A stretch of 60,196 bases of DNA from Candidatus Rhodoferax randersensis (GCA_016718155.1 JADKEH010000026.1:1-60196); one strand, 5' to 3'. Numbered from the stretch's first letter, positions 17,458 to 25,563 are shown. A program made the numbers and translations. The notes: generated from the sequence alone by a model not told the origin.

Positions 17458-17752
17458 ATGAATTTGCTTTCTGTGGGGTAGATAGGTTTGGGTTCGGAGG
17501 CGTCTCCGATGGGCGCGACTGTAGTCAGCCCGCCAGGGCAACGCCAGCGCCATGCGACAAAGCGTCGCAATGGCGGATCCAGCTGCAGATCGCGCGAAAG
17601 CACTAGCCTTCGCGCAATAGGCGCAGCACGTGTTCCTGCACTTTGGGGAAGCGCTTTTATGCGCGGTCCAAGTCGTGAATCAAGCAAGCAACCATGGTGG
17701 TGGTGATGTCAACCGCCGAGCCGTTCGCGCCGTGCGGCAAGTCACATCCGCA
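17458..17752. other. Non-coding stretch upstream of the CPBP gene
   Basis: No supported gene. Frames here are short and lack family similarity; one minus-strand frame has a run reading KRFPKVQEHVLRLLREG between stop codons, which may be a remnant of a lost gene. The promoter of the CPBP gene should lie at the left end of this stretch. Confidence 0.5.
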
Positions 17753-17997
17753 TCAGCCCGGCGGTAGTGCGTCGAGCTGGGCTTCCAATGCAGGTAACGC
17801 GGACTGAACGGTGTCCCAAACCACTTCAAGGTTGATATCGAAATATCCATGCGCAATCCGGTTGCGCATGCCCGCATGCTTCGCCAAGGGATTTGCTAGT
17901 GCTGTTCGGCAAAAGCGGGATGCTGATCCATTACCTTGGTAGCGGCTTCGCCCTGAACAAAGAGGCTTATCACGTTAGGCAGTCTGACCAAGGTCAT
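17753..17997 (-). pseudogene. HepT-like HEPN toxin remnant
   Basis: The C-terminal part of a HepT/DUF86 RNase is legible in two frames. From an ATG at 17997 the frame contains QGEAATKVMDQHPAFAEQH, then a TAG, then IPWRSM; after a one-base shift it continues as MRNRIAHGYFDINLEVVWD to a TGA at 17753. RNRIAH is the Rx4H active-site motif of HEPN RNases. The N-terminal helices are missing. The ATG overlaps the stop of the MntA remnant, the usual arrangement of mntA-hepT. It is inactivated by at least one stop and one frameshift. Confidence 0.8.
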
Positions 17998-18285
17998 AGC
18001 GGCCTGGCTTCGTGAAGGACGGCGTCACGGAATTTGAGTGGGAGATCCTTGAGCGTAAGAACGTCGACCGACACGCCCAGCAACTCTTGTAGCTCGTCTT
18101 GCAGGCCGCCCAAAATCAAAAAGGGTGGTCCCTGGCAACGTGTCAACCAGCAGGTCCAAATCACTGCCCTCCTGGTCATCACCACGCAAGGTTGAGCCGA
18201 ATACCCTGGGGTTGGCCACGCGATAGCGCGCCGCCGCGAGGCAGACTGCGTGACGGTGTTGGCTAAGGGCTTGGGATGGGCGCAT
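17994..18285 (-). pseudogene. MntA-like minimal nucleotidyltransferase antitoxin, frameshifted
   Basis: The first frame (ATG at 18285) gives VFGSTLRGDDQEGSDLDLLVD, the nucleotidyltransferase signature GS-x10-DxD of MntA, which AMPylates and silences HepT. The natural continuation FDFGGLQDELQELLGVSVDVLT is in another frame. The difference is one extra C in the CCC at 18109-18111. The C-terminus ends at 17994, overlapping the HepT remnant. It could be a true pseudogene or a sequencing error, but the adjacent HepT is also broken, which favours decay. Confidence 0.8.
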
Positions 18286-18326
18286 GGATTGGAGTTTAAC
18301 GGCAGTGGAGCGTCGATGCAGAACGG

Positions 18327-18376
18327 GCCTCTAGCCCTCGCGGAGTATTCCTAAGCAGCTACTAAAAACGTAGCAA
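18327..18376. repeat. 50-bp dispersed repeat, copy 1
   Basis: The sequence beginning GCCTCTAGCCCTCG and ending CGTAGCAA matches the copy at 21223-21272 at 41 of 50 positions. It lies between the MntA remnant and the broken DUF924 copy. Confidence 0.75.
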
Positions 18377-18391
18377 CTGCGAGCCGAATAC

Positions 18392-18931
18392 CTAGAACGA
18401 AGACCCTGGCTCATTCAAAAACGCTAGCTCGTCAGCCGTAGACGTGCGCCCCAGTATCACGTTGCGGTGCGGGAAGCGGCCAAAGCGGTCGATTATTGAT
18501 TTGTGGCGCAGTTCGAAGTCCAAGTTGCCTTCCATACCCGGCTGCGAAAACAGCGTGACCGCCTGCGCATGCACCAGCGCGGACTCGCGGTGCATATAGG
18601 GCATGTAGGCAAACACGCGCTGCTCCGTAGGCAGGCTGCGGTCCTGCCCGCTGGCTACCAGCTCTTGCGCCAGCACCAGCGCCAGCGCGTCCTAAGCAAA
18701 GGCGCGGGGCGTGTCGCGGTAGCCGTTGCGCGAGAACTGGTCCAACACGATGATCTCCGCCAGCCGCCCCTCTGGCGTTGCGCGCCAGGCAAACAGTTCG
18801 CACCGCGCCGCAGCCTCCAGCGTGTCGTCAAACCGCGCGCGAATGGTTTCGTCCAGACCGGCGTCTTTGACGAAGTGCAGCTTGGCGGTTAGCTCTTCGA
18901 ACCAGAAGAGGCGGATGGATGGGGGGCAGGT
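18392..18931 (-). pseudogene. DUF924 family gene, second copy with in-frame stop
   Basis: Nearly the whole DUF924 gene at 15918-16457 is repeated here. The reading frame is interrupted by TAG (minus strand, 18694-18692), where the intact copy has CAG, a single C-to-T change, within RAFAQDALAL. The start codon is also lost: the position equivalent to the ATG of copy 1 reads ACC. The C-terminal half can be read from an internal codon at 18676 but would lack the conserved N-terminal FWFEEL. The gene is therefore best called inactive. Confidence 0.85.
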
Positions 18932-19006
18932 CAGTCTCGAAGCGCTCGGCAATACTCATAAGATCAGTAGCCGCTGGCCCACCTCGCGCACGGACACTTG
19001 CGCCAT

Positions 19007-20215
19007 TCATTTGGCCGGCGCCACACCCTCGTCATCGATGGACTTTTGCACCTCGCGATAGAAGGCCTCGCGCGCTGCCATTGCTACCGGGTCCCGGGCG
19101 CCACCTGCCCAGTTGGCGTTGGACACGATCACCAGCTTGCGTTTTGGATCAATAAAGATCCCCTGGCCAAATATGCCGCGGGCTGCATAGCTGCCGTCGT
19201 CATAGGTCCACCACTGGTAACCATAGCCGCGCTCTGGTTGGTTAATGTCGGTGCGCTTGGTCGTGGCTTCTGCCCACCAGCCGTCGGGAACGATGCTCTT
19301 GCCGTTCACCATGGCGCCATTCAAAATGAACTGGCCCACACGGGCGTAGTCGCGCGCTGCAGCCTGTATGCAGCAGCCACCAATTTCCTTGCCCGTCTTA
19401 CTCAAGATCCAGGTCGCCTGCTGCTCCATAGCCGCAGGCCCCCACACTTTCTCTGCCAGATAGGTCGCCAAGGGCCTCTTCGTGGCTTGTTGCACCAAGG
19501 TGCCCACCAAATTGGTTTCACCGGTGCTGTAGTGCCAGCGGGTGCCAGCCGGCACATCACGAGGAAGCTTGCGCATGTAGCTCACCAGTGCTTCAACGCC
19601 TGCGTCAGGCTTGTGATTGTTGAACTGGGCCACATCAGAATTGGGGTCCGCATAGTCTTCATTCCACTTGACCCCAGAAGTCATGGTGAGCAACTGGCGC
19701 ACGCTCACATCATCGTAGGCAGAGCCTTTGAGGTCCGGAATGTAGACGCTTACCTTGTCGTCCAGGCTCTTGATGAAGCCGTCTTTCACCGCAGCACCAA
19801 CCAGCGTGGAGGTGAACGACTTGGCCACTGAAAAACTGGTCCAGCGCCCATTACCATCAAAGCCCAGGCCATAACGCTCCAGACGCAACTTGCCGTCATG
19901 CACCACCAGCAACGCGGCACTGCGCTGGCCCGCCATGTAGGCATCGATATCGCTCGTCGGTCTGAGTGGTGCACCAACAGGCAAAGCAGAGGGGGTTCCA
20001 CTGGCGGGCACTACATTCACCTTGGCCAGTATGGGCAGGCGGTCCAGCGCGCGGAAAGCGGCATCGCGCTGCGGCTGTGTCCAGAACAACAAATCCCGAT
20101 TGGTAGGCACAGTAGCCAACAGCCCACGGGTTTCCTTGTCCAGGCTGAACCAGCCGCCTACTGCCGCAACACCCAAGACCACCAAGGTGCCAAGCACCAC
20201 TTTTTTGAAATTCAA
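19007..20215 (-). CDS. Serine hydrolase of the beta-lactamase/class C family, membrane-anchored
   Basis: 402 residues starting MNFKKVVLGTLVVLG; an N-terminal hydrophobic segment (7-24) is a signal anchor or signal peptide. The nucleophile motif SxxK is in FSVAKSF, the second motif is YSTGETN (YxN-like), and a late GxGG-type loop is near RGIFGQGIFID. The phrase LLTMTSGVKWNEDY is typical of esterase/6-aminohexanoate-dimer hydrolase-like members. The substrate is unknown. Resistance to beta-lactams should not be assumed from the family alone. Confidence 0.88.
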   Translation of the reverse strand: MNFKKVVLGTLVVLGVAAVGGWFSLDKETRGLLATVPTNRDLLFWTQPQRDAAFRALDRLPILAKVNVVPASGTPSALPVGAPLRPTSDIDAYMAGQRSAALLVVHDGKLRLERYGLGFDGNGRWTSFSVAKSFTSTLVGAAVKDGFIKSLDDKVSVYIPDLKGSAYDDVSVRQLLTMTSGVKWNEDYADPNSDVAQFNNHKPDAGVEALVSYMRKLPRDVPAGTRWHYSTGETNLVGTLVQQATKRPLATYLAEKVWGPAAMEQQATWILSKTGKEIGGCCIQAAARDYARVGQFILNGAMVNGKSIVPDGWWAEATTKRTDINQPERGYGYQWWTYDDGSYAARGIFGQGIFIDPKRKLVIVSNANWAGGARDPVAMAAREAFYREVQKSIDDEGVAPAK

Positions 20216-20305
20216 AACCGTTCTCCTGTCTTTTTCAAATTCGTCGCCCGCAATTTAACTGAGCAGGCGCTTGGTGCAGTGTAGTTTGGCCCATGGACGT
20301 CGCGA

Positions 20306-21181
20306 TCAACGCTTGTTCCAAATCACCAGCCCAATGCCGCCCATGATGGCGCATGCCGACAGCGCCATGGGCCAGGTGGCGGCTTCGCCCAACAACACGA
20401 TGCCACCCAATGCCGCGATGACCGGCACGCTGAGCTGCACCGTGGCCGCATGCGTGGCCTGCAGTGTGGGCAGCACGCGGTACCACACGGCGTAGCCCAC
20501 ACCCGATGTCAGCGCGCCAGAGGCCACTGCGTACAGCACGCCGCTGCTGCTCAAGTACGACTGCGGCAGCGCCACCGCACTGAGCACCAGCGCCATAGGG
20601 ACGGTGCGGACAAAGTTGCCTGCCGTCACCGCCGTAGGGTTGGCGCTGCCGTCGGTTTGTTTGCGCCTGCCGCGCAGCGAATAGGCGCCCCAGGCCACCC
20701 CCGCGCCCAACATGGCCGCCGAGCCCCCAAACCCCGGGGTTGCCAGGCCCGGCAGCATCAGCGCCGTGAGCCCCGCAACCGCCAGCGCGAAGCCGCCAAG
20801 CTGCAGCTTGCGCATGCGTTCGCCCTGGTACAGCCCCCAAGCAATCATCGTGGCCTGCACCGCGCCAAACAGCAACAGCGCGCCGGTGGCAGCCGTCATG
20901 GTCAAGTAGGCAAACGAAAACCCGGCTGCATAAACAAACAAAGCCAATGCCGACCAGCCGTCGCCGGGCAGCGTGGTCGTCGGCCTTTGGGGCTTTGCGT
21001 CTTGCTTGTGCTGCAGCCACACCAGGGCGCCCAGGGTGATGGCACCGGACAACAACCGCACACTGGTGAAGCTTGCCGCGTCAATAGCGCCGCCCTTGAG
21101 CGCCACCCGGCACAGCAGGGAGTTGCCAGCAAACGCCAGCATGGCCAATGCAACCAGCGAAAAATTGAGTAGGGAGCCCAT
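20306..21181 (-). CDS. DMT superfamily transporter (EamA family)
   Basis: 291 residues with ten predicted membrane helices in two repeats of five, the EamA/RhaT pattern. The first repeat starts LVALAMLAFAGNSLLCRVAL and the second starts GAGVAWGAYSLRGR. The second repeat ends in ALGGIVLLGEAATWPMALSA, a conserved EamA phrase (LxGExxT). Such proteins usually export amino acids or metabolites; the substrate cannot be told. The short cytoplasmic C-terminus ends LVIWNKR. It stands alone between the hydrolase gene and a dispersed repeat. Confidence 0.88.
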   Translation of the reverse strand: MGSLLNFSLVALAMLAFAGNSLLCRVALKGGAIDAASFTSVRLLSGAITLGALVWLQHKQDAKPQRPTTTLPGDGWSALALFVYAAGFSFAYLTMTAATGALLLFGAVQATMIAWGLYQGERMRKLQLGGFALAVAGLTALMLPGLATPGFGGSAAMLGAGVAWGAYSLRGRRKQTDGSANPTAVTAGNFVRTVPMALVLSAVALPQSYLSSSGVLYAVASGALTSGVGYAVWYRVLPTLQATHAATVQLSVPVIAALGGIVLLGEAATWPMALSACAIMGGIGLVIWNKR

Positions 21182-21222
21182 TGCAGATCAGTTTACGCCT
21201 GACCTTGCTATGTGGGAAATAT

Positions 21223-21272
21223 GCCTCTAGCCCTCGTGGAATATGAGCGAGCAGCTACAAAAAGCGTAGCAA
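21223..21272. repeat. 50-bp dispersed repeat, copy 2
   Basis: Second copy of the element at 18327-18376, in the same orientation with 41 of 50 bases identical. It sits between the DMT transporter gene and the small ORF beside the zeta-toxin gene. Confidence 0.75.
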
Positions 21273-21296
21273 ATGCAGTTGTACCGAAAACGCGCC

Positions 21297-21467
21297 TCAA
21301 CTCGCAGTATGCGTGCGGCTGGTTGCCTTGGGTTTTGCGTACGGTACGACTAAGCCAAACGCATCGGCCATTCGTTGAGCCTGCTTGGCGGATTGCTCCA
21401 ACGCCTTTTGCAGCGCTTTCGGCGTGGGTGTCAGACGATTTTGCTGAGCCTGTTTAGTTTGTGCCAT
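21297..21467 (-). CDS. Small ORF overlapping the zeta-toxin-like gene
   Basis: 56 residues from an ATG at 21467 to a TGA at 21297, starting MAQTKQAQQNRLTPTPKAL. The start lies 37 bases inside the 3' end of the zeta-toxin-like gene, in another frame, which suggests coupling. The sequence is glutamine/alanine/lysine-rich and helix-forming (KALEQSAKQAQRMADAFG), then basic. It could be the antitoxin of the pair, but zeta antitoxins usually precede the toxin gene. No family recognised. Confidence 0.5.
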   Translation of the reverse strand: MAQTKQAQQNRLTPTPKALQKALEQSAKQAQRMADAFGLVVPYAKPKATSRTHTAS

Positions 21468-22033
21468 GTTGTAGGTTCCATCACTGTGAGTTGGTTGGCG
21501 AGCTGCGCCGCTACGGCCCGAGCATGGGGAGTGGTCGAATTATCGAACAATGTCCATTCATCTGCCAACGGCAAGTACAGGTCGAAGAAATTGTTGAGGC
21601 TGCGCCCGAACCGCCGCCGCACCACATCCGCAGGAACATCGTGTCCACCCTGCGCCACGCGCAGCTTGACGCGCCGTACGGCCAATTGGGCATTTGCCAA
21701 TGAGAAGTAGTAAATCGCGACGGCATAGCCCTGCTGCTTGAGCCCGCGCAAAAACACGGCGAATGTGCGGCTTGACAAGGTTGATTCAAAAGCGAAATCG
21801 GCTTTCGCCTCGCCCAATTGCTGTAATCGCGTGAGCATGATGCGACCCGCCTCAAATGCCACGGCATCCGTGTGGCGGCCCGACAGGCCGCGCGCAATGT
21901 AGTCGGCATTGACAAAGGTCTCAATGCCCAGCGCAGCGAGGATGGCATCGGCGTGCGTGGATTTTCCGGCGCCGTTGGGGCCGGCGAAGATGACGACACG
22001 GGGAGGCGGTTTGGACGGGCTTGGCATGGGCAT
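21431..22033 (-). CDS. Zeta-toxin-like P-loop kinase
   Basis: 200 residues. The Walker A motif is AGPNGAGKST (17-26), followed by FVNADYIARGL and FAFESTLSSRTF, the pattern of zeta/PezT-type kinases that phosphorylate UDP-N-acetylglucosamine precursors or related substrates. Basic residues in the segment RRRFGRSLNNF would contact phosphate. Many chromosomal members have no proven toxicity. It is 24 bases downstream of the GIY-YIG gene on the same strand and overlaps a small ORF at its 3' end. The start was taken at the first ATG (MPMPSPSKPPP). Confidence 0.82.
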   Translation of the reverse strand: MPMPSPSKPPPRVVIFAGPNGAGKSTHADAILAALGIETFVNADYIARGLSGRHTDAVAFEAGRIMLTRLQQLGEAKADFAFESTLSSRTFAVFLRGLKQQGYAVAIYYFSLANAQLAVRRVKLRVAQGGHDVPADVVRRRFGRSLNNFFDLYLPLADEWTLFDNSTTPHARAVAAQLANQLTVMEPTTWHKLNRLSKIV

Positions 22034-22057
22034 TCAATACGAATCACATGGCTGGAC

Positions 22058-22930
22058 CTATTCGACAACACCCACCACTTGCCGCTTCACTTCGTCCAGC
22101 GTCTTGCCATTAGCGGCCTTCCATTCGATCCAGCCGTTGGCTGAGCGGCCCATCACCGCCATGGCGGCCATGCTGGGGCTGGAGAACAGGTGGTCGCGGG
22201 TGAAGACTAGCAGACCGTTTTGCGCAGAGAGGATGCCGTCCAGCACCAACTGGTTGCGCAGCCGCTCGTTGGACGTGCCCTGGATGGATGCGACGATTTC
22301 GGCGCGGCCTTTGGAGCCCTTGTGCACCACAAAGCCTTCGGTGGTGTACTCGCCCACGCCATCCGCGCCAGAGCCTTTGCAAAAGAACAATTCCTTCTCG
22401 CCCTTTGCAGTTGGCGCGTTGGTAAGCGGCTCGAATATGGGTTGCCCCAAGGTGGCCAGCAATGTGGCCGCGGTCCCGTGTATCTCGTGGCAGTCCGCTT
22501 GCAGCGGCGCGGGTGTGTAGGGTTGTGAGCCGGTGTTACCGTTTTCCAGGCTGTACCGCCCGGCCTTGGTGGCCTCCGCAATGGCAAACCACTCCAGAAA
22601 CAGCGCGTGCGTTTGCGTCATGCTGTTGGTGAGCGAGATGACCACCATCGCCCGGTTCCAGAAGTCTTTGTTCTGGTTGTGTTGCACCAGGCGCGTCCCT
22701 ACATTGCCAGATTGGCCGATGTAGGCGCGTGGCAACCTGGCCTCCGACAACTCACCCATCAAAAAGTACACGCCCACCTGCTGCGCCTCGGGCAACTTGA
22801 GGAAGTCTGCCAACTGGCTGCGCGGCACCTCGATCACGCGAACAATGCGCGTTGTGATCTCGGCCACGCGCATGCCGCGCGGGTCACCGGCGGGGAGGAA
22901 GATTTGGATGGTTTGGGGGCGGATCGTCAT
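22058..22930 (-). CDS. GIY-YIG nuclease-domain protein with C-terminal DUF4357
   Basis: 290 residues. The GIY-YIG-like segment is VGVYFLMGEL followed by AYIGQSGNVGTRLVQH (about residues 52-86); it reads GVY rather than GIY, and the second motif is YIG. The C-terminal part carries DUF4357 features: FVVHKGSKGRAEI, LVLDGILSAQNGLLVFTRD, FSSPSMAAMAVMGRSANGW and WKAANGKTLDE. Proteins of this type are common next to restriction or toxin genes but their roles are mostly unknown. It precedes the zeta-like gene by 24 bases. Confidence 0.85.
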   Translation of the reverse strand: MTIRPQTIQIFLPAGDPRGMRVAEITTRIVRVIEVPRSQLADFLKLPEAQQVGVYFLMGELSEARLPRAYIGQSGNVGTRLVQHNQNKDFWNRAMVVISLTNSMTQTHALFLEWFAIAEATKAGRYSLENGNTGSQPYTPAPLQADCHEIHGTAATLLATLGQPIFEPLTNAPTAKGEKELFFCKGSGADGVGEYTTEGFVVHKGSKGRAEIVASIQGTSNERLRNQLVLDGILSAQNGLLVFTRDHLFSSPSMAAMAVMGRSANGWIEWKAANGKTLDEVKRQVVGVVE

Positions 22931-23024
22931 AGTACGGTAGCAACAAGTATCTCAAGACGTTCCAGTTCAGGAAGAATTTGTAGCTTTTGGTTTTGGGGGG
23001 ACCCAAAAAAAGGATAGTTTGTCT

Positions 23025-23582
23025 TCAAATGTAGTCTGCCCTCATGCGGCTCACCGGGCCGCGCAAATACGGTTGACCCCTTGCCAGGAGGCGGCAGACG
23101 TAAATTAAATCTTGCTCAGTTTTTGGATCAATCGGTTGAACCGCTCGTCGGGAGTTGTGCGCATGCCCCCCTCGAACTTCGCCAAATGTATCCATGGTTT
23201 GAAGCCAGAAATTGTCTAAATGCGTTCCATTTAGGCCTAGAGGTTTAAGTAGCCCGAGGATATTTTTGCTCTTCACGCCATTGTTGGCCCGGACTTCCTT
23301 TCGCAACTCTTTGTCCATATACGACACGAGCGCATCCACGAGCTGCGAACTACAGCCGGCAGTTTTCCAAGAGCCAATGTTTACAAGAAAACGAGACAAG
23401 GCGTCTTCTATCAATAGTTCAATAAAACGTTCAATCTCCGCATGAACTAGCAGCCTGAACGCACTCATACAGTCGTAGTCTGAATCGGTATACGTGCCTG
23501 TAGGATCTAAAGGCGGAACGAATCTGAAGTGCAAGTCATCAACGCGCTCACGTAGCTCCGCAAATCGCGTGGGCGAACTCAT
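23025..23582 (-). CDS. HEPN-domain protein (RiboL-PSP-HEPN-like)
   Basis: 185 residues. An Rx4H motif (R137-GGHA-H142) is embedded in FGEVRGGHAHNS, as in HEPN ribonucleases. The surrounding sequence (MSAFRLLVHAEIERFIELLIEDAL and LKPLGLNGTHLDNFW) fits the RiboL-PSP-HEPN family, which is found with toxin and defence genes. Its ATG overlaps the stop of the DUF262 gene by four bases, so the two are translated together. Base composition looks more AT-rich than the surrounding genes. RNase activity is inferred from the motif. Confidence 0.78.
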   Translation of the reverse strand: MSSPTRFAELRERVDDLHFRFVPPLDPTGTYTDSDYDCMSAFRLLVHAEIERFIELLIEDALSRFLVNIGSWKTAGCSSQLVDALVSYMDKELRKEVRANNGVKSKNILGLLKPLGLNGTHLDNFWLQTMDTFGEVRGGHAHNSRRAVQPIDPKTEQDLIYVCRLLARGQPYLRGPVSRMRADYI

Positions 23583-24853
23583 GGCCGCAAATCAATTCGA
23601 CCGGTCGTTGGATCGATGGCTGGCGTTGTTACTGGAATCTGAAGGACATTTGAAAGGCTTTGACCCCATAGCTGGAGCCGAGTCGACAGAGCACCGATGC
23701 TTTTTGTAGTTGTTTCAATAGCTGTCCTAAACGGACGTGAACCCTCGCAAAGGCGTTTGAACTCCGCGATGACCAACTCGGGGCTTTCCTGCGCTTTTGT
23801 CCGTATTTCCGTGTCACGGAAATAGAAAATCATGACATCGAAAACGGCTCGATTGAATCGACGCTCAAAATCTATACCGTTCCACTTCCTGAACGCGTCT
23901 TGGGAGAAAATTTCCCAAGTGGCTTGAATTGCCGTTTCAAGTTCAGTGCTTTGCGTACGTACCGCGCTTTCTACGTCTCCCCAATTTCCGTTGAGTCTTT
24001 GGCTGGTTTCGTCAAGGAAGAGCTTGAGGTTACCCGTGTAACTTTCTAGAAAGTTGACGAGACCGAAGTATCGAATTGTTAGTTCAACATCGCGCATTCG
24101 AAAATCCGGCTGTTGCTTTGAGTTAAACAATCCCATCACCGCAGCACTCTTGGTCGTGAAGTCAGTTGCAAATTCTGTAAATTCCCCGGGACTTACTACT
24201 TGTCGCAATTCCTGAGGTGAAAGCGGAAGGCTTCCGCTATTGAGTCGGAGAAAAACTAGGTAAAGATACTCCTCGGATGGCCAGTTTCTGAGGACTACTG
24301 TGCGGATAGTTTGATTCTCAAAAAAACGCAAATCATCAGTTAGTGCCTGGTCTTCAGTTGCGTCAACAAGCGAGATGTCATTCAAGTCTGGGCGTAGCGC
24401 CAGTCCGCTTAGTCGAAGTTGTTTGAATTCAGGGTCCTGCGACGTGGCGCTGAACTGACGCAGGGTGAGCAGTCGTTGCTTGCCGTCCAAAACGATGTAG
24501 GCTCCCTTTTTTTCTTTGCTTTCAGCGAGAACAATTTGGGGTACTGGTAGCCCTAAGAATAGGGACTCAATAAATTCACTTTTCCTCTTTGAAGTCCAAG
24601 CGTCGCGCCGCTGAAAACTTGGGTCGAGCTTGATATTTCGCTTCTTTAGTTGTGAAATAAGCGTCTCCACCGTCCAGTCGGTAGCTGTAACAACGGCGTC
24701 ATAGTTCTTTCCGGCGAGCAAGGCGCTGGCATCCTCTTGCGAAAGAGTGTCATCGTCTTGATAGTCTTCGTCATCGAAGGACGATTGCTGATGTGCTGCG
24801 TTCACGTTTTTCCTTAGGTTCGTATCACTTCCCTCCCCCCACGAATCCTTCAA
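23579..24853 (-). CDS. DUF262 family protein, putative defence ATP/NTP-sensing or nuclease component
   Basis: 424 residues. The DUF262 (ParB/GmrSD-N-like) pattern is clear: KLDPSFQRRDAWTSKRKSEF, then ESLFLGLPVPQIVL and YIVLDGKQRLLTLRQF (about residues 75-135), then FLRLNSGSLPLSPQELR. No C-terminal DUF1524 His-Me nuclease is seen, so it is not a full GmrSD. The N-terminal 60 residues are acidic and probably disordered. It overlaps the HEPN gene downstream by four bases. Related DUF262 proteins act in anti-phage systems such as GmrSD and SspE; the role here is inferred. Confidence 0.82.
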   Translation of the reverse strand: MKDSWGEGSDTNLRKNVNAAHQQSSFDDEDYQDDDTLSQEDASALLAGKNYDAVVTATDWTVETLISQLKKRNIKLDPSFQRRDAWTSKRKSEFIESLFLGLPVPQIVLAESKEKKGAYIVLDGKQRLLTLRQFSATSQDPEFKQLRLSGLALRPDLNDISLVDATEDQALTDDLRFFENQTIRTVVLRNWPSEEYLYLVFLRLNSGSLPLSPQELRQVVSPGEFTEFATDFTTKSAAVMGLFNSKQQPDFRMRDVELTIRYFGLVNFLESYTGNLKLFLDETSQRLNGNWGDVESAVRTQSTELETAIQATWEIFSQDAFRKWNGIDFERRFNRAVFDVMIFYFRDTEIRTKAQESPELVIAEFKRLCEGSRPFRTAIETTTKSIGALSTRLQLWGQSLSNVLQIPVTTPAIDPTTGRIDLRP

Positions 24854-24894
24854 CCCCTAAGCCGGAATCGTGGGGTTCGAGTTCTCGTGGCGCA

Positions 24895-25191
24895 TCAAGC
24901 AACTTTCTTCAACGACAGCTTCACGGTGTATCCCAGTTGCGCGGCAACGTTCACCAGCGCATCCAACGTGAACTTGTGGGTGCGGTTTTTAATCAGATCG
25001 TTCATGCGTGGCTGCGTGATGCCGGCACGCTTGGCCGCTTCGGCTTGTGTGATACCGAGCTTGTCGATGACTTTGCGGATATGGATGACTAGGTCACCTC
25101 GCAGCAAAAGGTTTTGTGCCTCAGCTTCGGGAAATCCCAAGTCGCGGAAGACGTTGTCGCTTCCAACGACGCTGTGCAGTTTTCCGGTCAT
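24895..25191 (-). CDS. HigA/XRE-type antitoxin with helix-turn-helix
   Basis: 98 residues. The helix-turn-helix reads LGITQAEAAKRAGITQPRMNDL (about residues 45-66), of the XRE family with the p37-type C-terminal pattern (FTLDALVNVAAQLGYTVKLSLKK). It overlaps the stop of the upstream RelE-type gene by four bases, giving toxin-first order as in higBA. The antitoxin should bind the toxin and its own promoter. Confidence 0.88.
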   Translation of the reverse strand: MTGKLHSVVGSDNVFRDLGFPEAEAQNLLLRGDLVIHIRKVIDKLGITQAEAAKRAGITQPRMNDLIKNRTHKFTLDALVNVAAQLGYTVKLSLKKVA

Positions 25192-25514
25192 GATTTCTTC
25201 CTCTTCAATAGGGCTGCGTATTGGCTCTTGGCGGTATCCAAATCCGGTTTAGCAGTCTTTGGCGTCTTCTTGACAAAGGCATGGAGCACGTAAACATGGT
25301 CTGAAAATTTGGCTACGTAAATCACCCGGTACTGGTTGCCTTCGCGCACCCTGATCTCATAAGCACCAGCACCCACCGTTGGCATGGGTTTGAAGTCTGT
25401 GGGCATGAAACCAGCCTGTACCAGTTGAAGCTCCTGACCAATCAGAAGGCTTGCATCCTGCGGAAAATCGCGTACCGCGTTTAACGATGTGCCCAGCCAC
25501 TCAATGCGCTTCAT
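25188..25514 (-). CDS. RelE/HigB-type toxin (phage-derived Gp49-like)
   Basis: 108 residues. It begins MKRIEWLGTSLNAVRDFP and contains GAGAYEIRVREGNQYRVIYVAKF followed by VYVLHAFVKKTPKT, the Gp49/HigB-like pattern of RelE-fold mRNA endonucleases; lysine and arginine residues of this core usually do the cutting. It is followed with a four-base overlap by the XRE antitoxin gene. Ribosome-dependent mRNA cleavage is the family role, not shown here. Confidence 0.88.
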   Translation of the reverse strand: MKRIEWLGTSLNAVRDFPQDASLLIGQELQLVQAGFMPTDFKPMPTVGAGAYEIRVREGNQYRVIYVAKFSDHVYVLHAFVKKTPKTAKPDLDTAKSQYAALLKRKKS

Positions 25515-25563
25515 CTTATATCAGTTTTGATAAGTTTTCAAGGCAAGAATTCTTGCCGCTGGC

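Noticed and set aside
24895..25514. Phage remnant suggested by the Gp49-like toxin
   Set aside because: Gp49-like names come from the family's history; no other phage genes are nearby.
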